The notes beneath the pieces are model-generated. The model had not been told where the DNA came from, searched no databases, and was given only the letters and a program-made list of their open reading frames with translations. This document shows positions 1 to 4,905 of a stretch of DNA of 7,376 nt, piece by piece; position 1 is the first letter of the stretch; every line of letters begins with the position of its first letter. Both the position numbers and the translations under genes were made by a program. Source of the DNA: Patescibacteria group bacterium (lineage in GTDB: Bacteria > Patescibacteriota > Minisyncoccia > Phycocordibacterales > UBA5272); NCBI GenBank assembly GCA_030837425.1, contig JAUPLJ010000027.1, positions 1 through 7,376 of the forward strand, in the 5' to 3' direction.

Positions 1-45
1 GTTCCACATAATGGTCCAAAGCCAAAGAAACCTAGAAGAATTTAG
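1..45 (+). CDS. rpsK: 30S ribosomal protein uS11, C-terminal end only
   Basis: The first 14 codons read VPHNGPKPKKPRRI and then TAG. This matches the conserved C-terminus of uS11 (family consensus PHNGCRPPKKRRV-like), a platform protein of the small subunit that contacts 16S rRNA near the E site. Only the tail is visible because the gene begins before the window. The Cys-Arg usual after PHNG is replaced by Pro-Lys here. The stop is 15 bases before the rpsD start, which fits the conserved rpsM-rpsK-rpsD-rpoA order. The call rests on a very short segment but is well supported by its position. Confidence 0.88.
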   Translation, partial: VPHNGPKPKKPRRI

Positions 46-60
46 AATTAATTTAAATAT

Positions 61-693
61 ATGATAGATAAAAAATGTAAAGTATGTAGAAGAGCTGGCG
101 AAAAACTTTTCCTAAAAGGAGAGAGATGTTTTACTCCTAAATGTGCAATGAATACAAGAGCTTATCCTCCTGGAAAGCTTGATTCTGAGAAGAAGCATAA
201 ATCTTCTACTTCTGAATATGGTTTTCAAATGAAAGAGAAACAAAAGATTAAGAATATCTACGGCGTTTCAGAGAAGCAATTTTTATCTTATGTAAAAGGT
301 TCTGAGAAAGTTGCCGCTTTAAGCAAAATTCATCCTACTTTAGCTATTTATATAGGCCTAGAAACAAGATTGGATAATGTTGTATTTAGAATGGGTTTAT
401 CAAAAAGTAGACCACTCGCAAGACAAATAGTTTCTCACGGACATATTTTAGTAAATGGAAAGAAATTAAATATCGCTTCTCATAAAGTAAGAATTGGCGA
501 TGTGATCTCTATCAGAGAAGGATCAAAAGTAAGTAAATTATTTACAGATTTACAAACAAAATTAAAAGATTCTGTCGTCCCAGCCTGGATGTCCTTTGAT
601 TTAGATAAGTTGGAGGCGAAAGTAAACTCACTTCCAAAAGAAATAGAAGCAGGATTTGATTTTGCTAAAGTTTTAGAGTTTTATAACAGATAA
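61..693 (+). CDS. rpsD: 30S ribosomal protein uS4 (zinc-binding form)
   Basis: This is a 210-residue uS4, close to the usual 200-210. It is a primary 16S rRNA-binding protein that nucleates assembly of the 30S body and helps keep decoding accurate. The N-terminus carries four cysteines at residues 6, 9, 23 and 28 (C-X2-C-X13-C-X4-C), the spacing of the zinc knuckle in Thermus uS4; many other bacteria have lost these cysteines. The segment KGERCFTPKCAM (19-30) followed by YPPG (35-38) is typical. The S4 RNA-binding fold spans about residues 101-165 (RLDNVVFRMG, then SRPLARQIVSHGHILVNGKK). The ATG is the first after the rpsK stop and precedes the zinc knuckle directly. No Shine-Dalgarno is present; the 15 upstream bases are only A and T apart from none or few others. 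uS4 autoregulates its operon in several bacteria; nothing visible here shows that. Confidence 0.97.
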   Translation: MIDKKCKVCRRAGEKLFLKGERCFTPKCAMNTRAYPPGKLDSEKKHKSSTSEYGFQMKEKQKIKNIYGVSEKQFLSYVKGSEKVAALSKIHPTLAIYIGLETRLDNVVFRMGLSKSRPLARQIVSHGHILVNGKKLNIASHKVRIGDVISIREGSKVSKLFTDLQTKLKDSVVPAWMSFDLDKLEAKVNSLPKEIEAGFDFAKVLEFYNR

Positions 694-701
694 TTCTATA
701 G

Positions 702-722
702 TTTAGATTTTTAAAATCTAAA
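702..722. repeat. Perfect AT-rich palindrome between rpsD and rpoA
   Basis: TTTAGATTTT at 702-711 is the exact reverse complement of AAAATCTAAA at 713-722, with one central base. As RNA it could form an 8-bp stem with a 5-nt loop. It starts 8 bases after the rpsD stop and ends 10 bases before the rpoA -35 box. A U-tract does not follow, and only one G-C pair is present, so it is a poor intrinsic terminator. It could weaken read-through from rpsD, mark an mRNA 3' end, or be a protein site next to the promoter. Confidence 0.5.
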
Positions 723-732
723 GGAAAGATAC

Positions 733-762
733 TTGATTTTTATAGTGTTTTTGTGTTATAAT
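733..762 (+). promoter_or_regulatory. Strong sigma-70-type promoter for rpoA (extended -10)
   Basis: The -35 box is TTGATT (733-738), followed by an 18-nt spacer and a consensus TATAAT (757-762). TGT at 754-756 gives an extended -10 (TGn). The expected transcription start is about 769, leaving a leader of about 66 nt before the rpoA ATG. This is the best promoter match in the window, and it lets rpoA-rplQ-rplM-rpsI be transcribed separately from the upstream ribosomal genes. The prediction is from sequence only. Confidence 0.75.
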
Positions 763-769
763 CACAACT

Positions 770-784
770 GTTAATTTTATTAAC
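770..784 (+). promoter_or_regulatory. Small stem-loop at the predicted 5' end of the rpoA leader
   Basis: GTTAAT, TTT, ATTAAC forms a perfect 6-bp stem with a 3-nt loop. It begins one base after the transcription start predicted from the promoter at 733-762. The rest of the leader (785-834) is A-rich and has no G/C-rich pairing partner or upstream ATG. Possible roles are protecting the 5' end from decay, or serving as a DNA operator. The stem is weak (one G-C pair), so its function is uncertain. Confidence 0.4.
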
Positions 785-834
785 TAAAGAACAACAGGTC
801 AGAAAAATAATAAAATATAATAAAATAAATTTTT

Positions 835-1803
835 ATGCATTCACAAAATATAAACTTACCATCAAAACCAAAAATTATTAAAGAAGAAGGTGATAAAGGA
901 GTCTACGAAATAGACGGACTTTACCCTGGTTATGGGTACACATTAGGAAATTCTATCAGAAGAATAATCATCTCTTCTATTCCTGGAGTTGCTATCACAT
1001 CTCTTTCTATCGAAGGAGTTAAACATGAATTTTCAACTATCGAAGGAATAAAAGAAGACGTGATCTCTATTATTTTAAATTTAAAAGCAGTAAATTTTGT
1101 AGTTCATGGAGATGAATTGCAAAAGATTCATTTAAAAGTTAAAGGTCCAAAAATTATTACAGCAAAAGATATTGAGCATTCATCATCAGTAGAAATTGTA
1201 AATAAAGATTCATATATTTGTGAGATAACAGACAAAGTTTCTCTTGATATAGAAATGAATCTTGAAAAAGGAATGGGTTATATTTCTAAAGAGCAAGTTG
1301 AAAAAGAAAGAACAGCCATCGGTGCTATTTCTTTAGACGCCTCATTTACACCTGTAAAAAGAGCAAGCTATGAAGTTGAAAATATGCGTATTGGTGACAG
1401 GACAGACCACAACAGACTACGCCTAACTATTGAGACAGACGGCACAATTTCTCCAAGAGAAGTTCTTGAATTTAGTATCGCCACAATGATTACTCAACTT
1501 CAATCTATAATAGGTTTTAAGGAGACAGAATCAAATGACGAAGGAATTCTTTCAGACGGAAGCGTTCTCGATGAAAAGAGTGATATGGAAAATTCTCCTA
1601 TGAAAATAAAAATTGAAGAATTAGAATTTTCAACAAGAACAGAAAATGCTCTTATCTCTGGAGGCATAAAAACCCTTTCTGGATTATTAAAGAAATCAGA
1701 AGGAGATCTAAAAGCATTAGGAGGATTAGGTGATAAAGCTATTGAAGAAATCAAAGAATTATTGGATGGAAAAGGCCTAGCTCTCAAAAAAGATAAGAAA
1801 TAG
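835..1803 (+). CDS. rpoA: DNA-directed RNA polymerase subunit alpha
   Basis: At 322 residues this is a full-length alpha subunit. Its N-terminal domain dimerises and holds beta and beta', and its C-terminal domain binds UP-element DNA and activators. The N-terminal domain shows YGYTLGNSIRR (33-43), then HEFSTIEGIKEDV, and an insert domain ending near RIGDRTDHNRLRL and ETDGTISPREVL. An acidic linker of about 35 residues leads to the C-terminal domain (about 255-322). That domain keeps R268 and N271 (E. coli R265 and N268) and the G299-D-K301 part of the second helix-hairpin-helix (E. coli G296 and K298). Positions matching N294 and S299 of E. coli are Gly and Ala. Only one ATG fits the N-terminus. 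There is no Shine-Dalgarno; the start follows an A/T run. rplQ follows after 49 bases, the usual neighbour. Confidence 0.98.
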   Translation: MHSQNINLPSKPKIIKEEGDKGVYEIDGLYPGYGYTLGNSIRRIIISSIPGVAITSLSIEGVKHEFSTIEGIKEDVISIILNLKAVNFVVHGDELQKIHLKVKGPKIITAKDIEHSSSVEIVNKDSYICEITDKVSLDIEMNLEKGMGYISKEQVEKERTAIGAISLDASFTPVKRASYEVENMRIGDRTDHNRLRLTIETDGTISPREVLEFSIATMITQLQSIIGFKETESNDEGILSDGSVLDEKSDMENSPMKIKIEELEFSTRTENALISGGIKTLSGLLKKSEGDLKALGGLGDKAIEEIKELLDGKGLALKKDKK

Positions 1804-1806
1804 GAT

Positions 1807-1835
1807 TTGCAAAAAAGTCAAAAAAAGTGTATAAG
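1807..1835 (+). promoter_or_regulatory. Possible promoter in the rpoA-rplQ gap
   Basis: TTGCAA (1807-1812) and TATAAG (1830-1835) are separated by a 17-nt spacer in the 49-base gap between rpoA and rplQ. The expected start is near 1842, giving a leader of only about 11 nt before the rplQ ATG. The region is A-rich, so a chance match is possible. It may provide extra transcription of rplQ-rplM-rpsI. Confidence 0.35.
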
Positions 1836-1852
1836 ATATAAAAAATAAAATC

Positions 1853-2206
1853 ATGAAGCATCACAAAAATATTAGAAAATTCGGAAGAGAAAAGAACGCT
1901 AGACACTCATTCATAAAAGGTCTAGCTATTAATCTTGTTCGTCATGAAAAAATAGAGACTACTGAAGCAAGAGCAAAAGAAATCAGACCTTTCGTAGAAA
2001 GATTAATCACACTTGCAAAAGTAGATTCTGTTTCAAGAAGAAGATTGGTAGCAAGTAGAATTTTAAATCAAGAAGATGAGACAAAGAAACTTTTTTCTAC
2101 TTTATCTCCTAAATACAAAGATGTTGATGGTGGATATTTAAGAATTACAAAGCTAGGACAAAGAATCGGTGATGGTTCTCCAATGGCAGTTATTGAATTT
2201 ATTTAA
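1853..2206 (+). CDS. rplQ: 50S ribosomal protein bL17
   Basis: This 117-residue protein is a typical minimal bL17, a large-subunit protein located near the exit tunnel region of the ribosome. The N-terminus has the family motif RKFGREKNAR (8-17), followed by the FIKGLAINLVRHEKIETTEARAKE-type stretch around residues 20-44, in which helix 1 leads into the conserved ITTxxRAKE-like turn. The C-terminus ends with GYLRITKLGQRIGDGSPMA and VIEFI, matching the usual GGYTRI-K-RxGD-APMA-IEL pattern. No C-terminal extension is present, unlike the 127-residue E. coli protein. The start is the only ATG before the motif and lacks a Shine-Dalgarno. rplM begins 5 bases after the stop, so the two are almost certainly cotranscribed and may be translationally coupled. 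Confidence 0.97.
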   Translation: MKHHKNIRKFGREKNARHSFIKGLAINLVRHEKIETTEARAKEIRPFVERLITLAKVDSVSRRRLVASRILNQEDETKKLFSTLSPKYKDVDGGYLRITKLGQRIGDGSPMAVIEFI

Positions 2207-2211
2207 AAAAT

Positions 2212-2577
2212 ATGACAACTACAAATATGACAAAAGAATATATTTTAGATGCAGAAGGAAAATCTCTTGGTAGATTATCCAGTGAGGCGGCTGCTCTTTT
2301 AAATGGAAAAAGCTCAACTTCTTTTGCAAAGAATATTATAGAAGATGTTAAAGTAAAAATTCTTAATGCCTCAAAAGTTAAAATAACAGGTAACAAATTA
2401 AAAGAAAGTTTACATAAAAATTATTCAGGATATCCGGGAGGGCAACATGTAAAGACATACGAGCAAGTTGTAGCAAAAAAAGGATATAGAGAAATTATCA
2501 AGCACGCAATACTTGGTATGCTTCCAAAGAATAAATTACAAGACAAGAGAATGAAAAATCTTTCAATAGAAGAATAG
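2212..2577 (+). CDS. rplM: 50S ribosomal protein uL13, shortened at the C-terminus
   Basis: uL13 is an early-assembling 23S rRNA-binding protein. Recognisable parts are YILDAEGKSLGRLSSEAA (10-27), LNASKVKITGNK (51-62), YSGYPGG (71-77) and AILGMLPKNKL (99-109). The protein is 121 residues against about 142-148 in most bacteria. It ends soon after RMKNLSIEE, where E. coli has RKLKVYAG plus a further tail of about 15 residues. No continuation of the tail is visible in the other frames of the 24-base gap before rpsI, so this looks like a natural short form rather than a frameshift. The start is ambiguous: a second in-frame ATG at 2227 (Met6) would remove the MTTTN leader and fits the family about equally well. 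Neither start has a Shine-Dalgarno. Confidence 0.95.
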   Translation: MTTTNMTKEYILDAEGKSLGRLSSEAAALLNGKSSTSFAKNIIEDVKVKILNASKVKITGNKLKESLHKNYSGYPGGQHVKTYEQVVAKKGYREIIKHAILGMLPKNKLQDKRMKNLSIEE

Positions 2578-2601
2578 AGGACTTAATTACTAAACAAATT
2601 T

Positions 2602-2997
2602 ATGACAACAAGATATATAGAGACAATAGGTAGAAGAAAAACAGCCACAGCAAGAGTACGTATTACTCCTTCTACTAAATCATCTTTCTTAGTTAATGAC
2701 AAAGAAGTAAATGATTACTTCCAAACAAGTGATCTAAGAGAAATAGTAAATTCAGCTTTTACAAAATCTGGACTTGGAAATAAATATACAATCACTGTGC
2801 ATGTCGCAGGATCTGGAATTCATTCTCAAGCAGAAGCAGTACGCCACGGCATAACTCGTGCACTTGTAAAAGAAGACGAATCTCTCCGCGCCTCATTAAA
2901 GAAGCTTGGCTTCTTAAAAAGAGATCCAAGAGCTAAAGAAAGAAAGAAATTCGGTCTTAAAAAAGCTCGTAAAGCTCCAACTTGGTCAAAAAGATAG
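2602..2997 (+). CDS. rpsI: 30S ribosomal protein uS9
   Basis: At 131 residues this is a normal-length uS9, a 30S head protein whose C-terminal tail reaches the P-site tRNA. Visible motifs are GRRKTATARVRI (10-21), VAGSGIHSQAEAVRHGITRAL (68-88, matching the GGGxxGQAgAirhGiaRAL core with the first Gly-Gly changed to Ala-Gly-Ser and GQ to SQ), and the basic tail RDPRAKERKKFGLKKAR (107-123). It ends in Ser-Lys-Arg, preserving the universal terminal Arg131 that contacts tRNA. rplM and rpsI are the classic pair. The gap is 24 bases; AGAGGA at the rplM stop is too far from the ATG (about 20 bases) to act as a normal Shine-Dalgarno. Translation ends at TAG, followed in frame by TAA and TAG. Confidence 0.98.
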   Translation: MTTRYIETIGRRKTATARVRITPSTKSSFLVNDKEVNDYFQTSDLREIVNSAFTKSGLGNKYTITVHVAGSGIHSQAEAVRHGITRALVKEDESLRASLKKLGFLKRDPRAKERKKFGLKKARKAPTWSKR

Positions 2998-3005
2998 TAA
3001 TAGCA

Positions 3006-3034
3006 AAAACCACTCGTCAAGAGTGGTTTTGTTT
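3006..3034 (+). terminator. Intrinsic terminator after rpsI
   Basis: AAAACCACTC (3006-3015), loop GTCAA, and GAGTGGTTTT (3021-3030) form a perfect 10-bp stem with five G-C pairs at the top. GTTTATTATTT follows as a broken U-tract. It starts 8 bases after the rpsI stop and closes the ribosomal protein operon. The A-run before the stem would also serve as a U-tract on the other strand, so it could act in both directions. The stem is nearly identical to the one at 4058-4086. Confidence 0.9.
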
Positions 3035-3040
3035 ATTATT

Positions 3041-3049
3041 TGCTATAAT
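3041..3049 (+). promoter_or_regulatory. Extended -10 promoter for the DUF5671-like gene
   Basis: TGC directly followed by TATAAT (3044-3049) is a consensus extended -10. No good -35 lies 16-18 bases upstream, where the terminator's right arm sits. The expected start is near 3056, giving a leader of about 20 nt. An overlapping alternative is TTGTTT (3029-3034), a 16-nt spacer and TATACA (3051-3056). Both choices place the promoter directly against the rpsI terminator. Confidence 0.6.
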
Positions 3050-3076
3050 TTATACACAATTAATTAAAATAAATAT

Positions 3077-4045
3077 ATGTCATTTTTAAGTACAATAGGA
3101 TCTCTAATTTTAGCTTTTATATTGCTTCTTATAATTAAAAGCAATATACAAAAATCAGAAGTAGACAATAGAAAGACGAATAAAGATAGTCTTTATTATA
3201 TAGGATTAGTTCTCACTTTATGTATCTCAGTAAATTCATTTTTATTTATTATATTCTCTATAATAGATAAAGTAATGCCAGACACTATTTATAATAGTTT
3301 TAATTATTATTATAACGGTGGAATGTCTTCTGAAGTAGCTATGATGATAGCTACGTTAATAGTAGCTTTTCCTTTATATGTTTTATTTTCATATCTAATA
3401 GACAAAGATATTAAACAAGATCCATCAAAAAAAGATCTGACATTAAGAAAATCAGTCATCTATTTAGCCTTGATAGTGACTTCACTAACTGTTTTAAGCT
3501 TAATAATAACTATTATATATTCATATCTCATGGGCTCATTATTAAATATATTTTTACTAAAATCTTTAGCTACATTTTTGGTATCAGCATTATTGTTTGC
3601 TTATTATTACTATTCTCTAAATAGAGATTATAATTCTTCCACAAAAGTGCCACAGTTTTTAACCATACTATCAATATTGATAGTTGTTTTAACTGTAGGT
3701 TTTAGTATTTCTACTTTTGGAAATCCAAGTAAAGTGAGAGATTTAAGTATAGATAATAATAAAGTGAATGATTTAACCACTATTTCTTATAGTATTTCAA
3801 ATTTTTATGATCAAAATAAAAAATTACCTGAGAATTTAGATCTTTTTGGGGGTAATCTAAAAGATAGGGAGACGGGAGTTGGTTATGAATACAAGATTGC
3901 CTCTGCGTCATCATCTAAGTATTCTCTTTGCGCCACTTTTAAAAGAGATGTAAATTATGGAAACGACTATAGACTTTCAACCTGGAATCATCCAAAAGGG
4001 TATCATTGTTTTGATTTAGATGCTCTAAAAAAACAATATTATTAA
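3077..4045 (+). CDS. DUF5671-like multi-helix membrane protein with pilin-like C-terminal domain
   Basis: The 322-residue protein has about six hydrophobic helices: roughly 3-21, 38-63, 86-107, 124-151, 154-178 and 192-214. Residues 38-180 resemble the DUF5671 family seen in many Patescibacteria: a paired-helix core with IATLIVAFPLYVLFSYLIDKD-like text (91-111), charged KQDPSKKDLTLRK, then two more helices ending in LLFAYYYYSLNRD. After the sixth helix comes a soluble domain (about 215-322). It contains a VNDLTTISYSISNFYDQNKKLPENL stretch and ETGVGYEYK (265-273), which recalls the helix plus loop of type II secretion/type IV pseudopilins (LPxxL... DPxTGxxYxY). Cys285 and Cys311 could form a disulfide outside the cytoplasm. 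The gene is a single transcription unit with its own promoter and terminators on both sides. Its function is unknown. The family match is from memory and motif shape, not a search. Confidence 0.8.
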   Translation: MSFLSTIGSLILAFILLLIIKSNIQKSEVDNRKTNKDSLYYIGLVLTLCISVNSFLFIIFSIIDKVMPDTIYNSFNYYYNGGMSSEVAMMIATLIVAFPLYVLFSYLIDKDIKQDPSKKDLTLRKSVIYLALIVTSLTVLSLIITIIYSYLMGSLLNIFLLKSLATFLVSALLFAYYYYSLNRDYNSSTKVPQFLTILSILIVVLTVGFSISTFGNPSKVRDLSIDNNKVNDLTTISYSISNFYDQNKKLPENLDLFGGNLKDRETGVGYEYKIASASSSKYSLCATFKRDVNYGNDYRLSTWNHPKGYHCFDLDALKKQYY

Positions 4046-4057
4046 AAATTAAATCTA

Positions 4058-4091
4058 AAAACCACTCTAAAATAAAGGGTGGTTTTGTTTT
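4058..4091 (+). terminator. Intrinsic terminator after the DUF5671-like gene
   Basis: AAAACCACTC (4058-4067) pairs with GGGTGGTTTT (4077-4086) across a 9-nt loop, with one T-G wobble in an otherwise complete 10-bp stem. GTTTT follows as the U-tract. It begins 12 bases after the stop codon. The left arm and the segment GGTTTTGTTT are identical to the terminator at 3006-3034; the loop is different. Confidence 0.85.
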
Positions 4092-4118
4092 GCCTAAAAG
4101 GGTGTTTTATGATATTAT
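4090..4118 (+). promoter_or_regulatory. Promoter for grpE (extended -10)
   Basis: TTGCCT (4090-4095), a 17-nt spacer and TATTAT (4113-4118) preceded by TGA (extended -10) make a good vegetative promoter. It begins at the end of the upstream terminator's U-tract. The expected start is about 4125, leaving a leader of about 69 nt. No CIRCE element (TTAGCACTC-N9-GAGTGCTAA) or other known heat-shock operator is visible. Confidence 0.65.
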
Positions 4119-4124
4119 ATTTGT

Positions 4125-4176
4125 AACACTAAGGGTGCAAATGCTGAAACAATTACGGAATTCTTTTAATAGTGTT
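4125..4176 (+). promoter_or_regulatory. Stem at the 5' end of the grpE leader
   Basis: AACACTA (4125-4131) starts at the predicted first transcribed base and is the exact complement of TAGTGTT (4170-4176). The pairing would enclose 38 nt, including the AAGGGTG and ATG of the small upstream ORF. A 7-bp stem with so large a loop is marginal alone. It is recorded because of its position and because the rpoA and dnaK leaders show the same arrangement. Confidence 0.3.
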
Positions 4177-4188
4177 TTGTTATTTTAA
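4141..4188 (+). CDS. Possible 15-codon leader peptide upstream of grpE
   Basis: An ATG at 4141 opens a 15-codon ORF (MLKQLRNSFNSVLLF, stop TAA) inside the predicted grpE leader. AAGG at 4131-4134, within AAGGGTG, lies 6 bases before the ATG and could pair with the 16S anti-Shine-Dalgarno; none of the main genes here has such a site. The stop is 5 bases before the grpE ATG, a spacing suited to translational coupling or re-initiation. The ORF is very short and could be chance. No family is recognised, and the peptide is basic and hydrophobic. Confidence 0.25.
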   Translation: MLKQLRNSFNSVLLF

Positions 4189-4193
4189 TTAAT

Positions 4194-4817
4194 ATGAAAG
4201 ATCAAAATTTAAACAACGAAGAAGAGTTAGAAAAAGATTTAGAAGTAAATGACGATGTAGTTTTTGAAGATTTGAATGCTGATGGCGAAGTAATGTCTGA
4301 AAAAGAAAAAGCCAAGCATGACAAAGATAAATTAAAAAATAAGTTTGAAGACAAAATAGAAAGATTAGTGAGTGAGAGAGATGAATATTTGAGAGGCTGG
4401 CAAAGAGTCCAAGCTGATTATAAAAACAGAGAAAAAGAAATAGAAGAATATAAAAAAGATTTAATTAAATTTGCAAATGGCAATTTGATTAAAGATTTTC
4501 TTCCAGTGCTTGATGGATACGACATGGCTAAAAGCAATAAAGATCAATGGGAGAGTGTTGATCCAAATTGGAGAGTGGGTGTAGAATATTTATTTTCACA
4601 ATTTCAAAAAGTATTAGAAAGTAATGGAGTAGAAGTTTTTGGAGAAATTGGAGAAACTTATAATCCATCTATACATGAAGCAGTAGAAATTATTAATTTG
4701 AATCTTGAAGAAAAAGACAAAAATGATAAAATAGTGAATGTCCTTCAGAAAGGATACAAGATTGGTGAGAAAATACTGAGACCGGCAAGAGTAAAAGTAG
4801 GGCATTTTGAAGAATAA
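4194..4817 (+). CDS. grpE: Nucleotide exchange factor GrpE
   Basis: GrpE is the homodimeric cofactor that releases ADP from DnaK so that substrate can leave, acting in the cytoplasm. The 207-residue length is typical. The first 40 or so residues are very acidic (EEELEKDLEVNDD) and likely disordered. A long charged helix for dimerisation and coiled coil runs from about 40 to 95 (ERLVSERDEYLRGWQRVQADYKNR). NLIKDFLPVLDGYDMA (97-112) leads into the four-helix bundle. The C-terminal beta domain, which contacts the DnaK nucleotide-binding domain, carries YNPSIHEAV (156-164) and the GrpE signature VLQKGYKIGEKILRPARVKV (183-202). dnaK follows 120 bases later with its own promoter candidate and no clear terminator between, so read-through is likely. 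hrcA, the usual upstream neighbour in many bacteria, is absent here. Confidence 0.98.
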   Translation: MKDQNLNNEEELEKDLEVNDDVVFEDLNADGEVMSEKEKAKHDKDKLKNKFEDKIERLVSERDEYLRGWQRVQADYKNREKEIEEYKKDLIKFANGNLIKDFLPVLDGYDMAKSNKDQWESVDPNWRVGVEYLFSQFQKVLESNGVEVFGEIGETYNPSIHEAVEIINLNLEEKDKNDKIVNVLQKGYKIGEKILRPARVKVGHFEE

Positions 4818-4848
4818 AATTATTAACAATCTCGAACTTTGATTAATC

Positions 4849-4857
4849 TGATAAAAT
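4849..4857 (+). promoter_or_regulatory. Extended -10 promoter candidate for dnaK
   Basis: TGA followed by TAAAAT (4852-4857) forms an extended -10 without a clear -35 at 16-18 bases upstream. The expected start is about 4864, with a leader of about 74 nt. The upstream spacer holds an inverted copy of the motif repeated in the leader (4834-4847). The site would let dnaK be expressed separately from grpE. Confidence 0.5.
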
Positions 4858-4864
4858 GAAATTT

Positions 4865-4905
4865 ATGATTTAATTCATAGTTCATCAAAAAATCAAATTA
4901 ATCAT
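4865..4905 (+). promoter_or_regulatory. AU-rich hairpin in the dnaK leader
   Basis: ATGATT (4865-4870) plus AATT (4872-4875) pair with AATT (4896-4899) plus AATCAT (4900-4905), giving 10 base pairs with a single bulged T and a 20-nt loop. The stem begins one base after the predicted transcription start. The low stability would make it temperature-sensitive, but it does not cover a Shine-Dalgarno (none exists) or the ATG at 4938. A structural or decay role is as likely as thermosensing. Confidence 0.35.

Noticed and set aside
1500..1787. Open frame on the minus strand inside rpoA
   Set aside because: It lies entirely opposite the rpoA C-terminal coding region, has no recognisable family or start context, and follows from the codon pattern of the real gene.
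2574..2581. AGAGGA at the rplM stop as a Shine-Dalgarno for rpsI
   Set aside because: It is about 20 bases from the rpsI ATG, well beyond the normal 5-10 base spacing, and no nearer in-frame start exists.
2578..2601. Frameshift explaining the short uL13
   Set aside because: All frames of the 24-base gap were read; none continues a uL13-like tail before a stop or the rpsI start.
4046..4193. CIRCE/HrcA operator upstream of grpE
   Set aside because: The AACACT and AGTGTT pair looked promising, but there is no TTAGCACTC-N9-GAGTGCTAA match, even allowing several changes; the spacing is 38 instead of 9.
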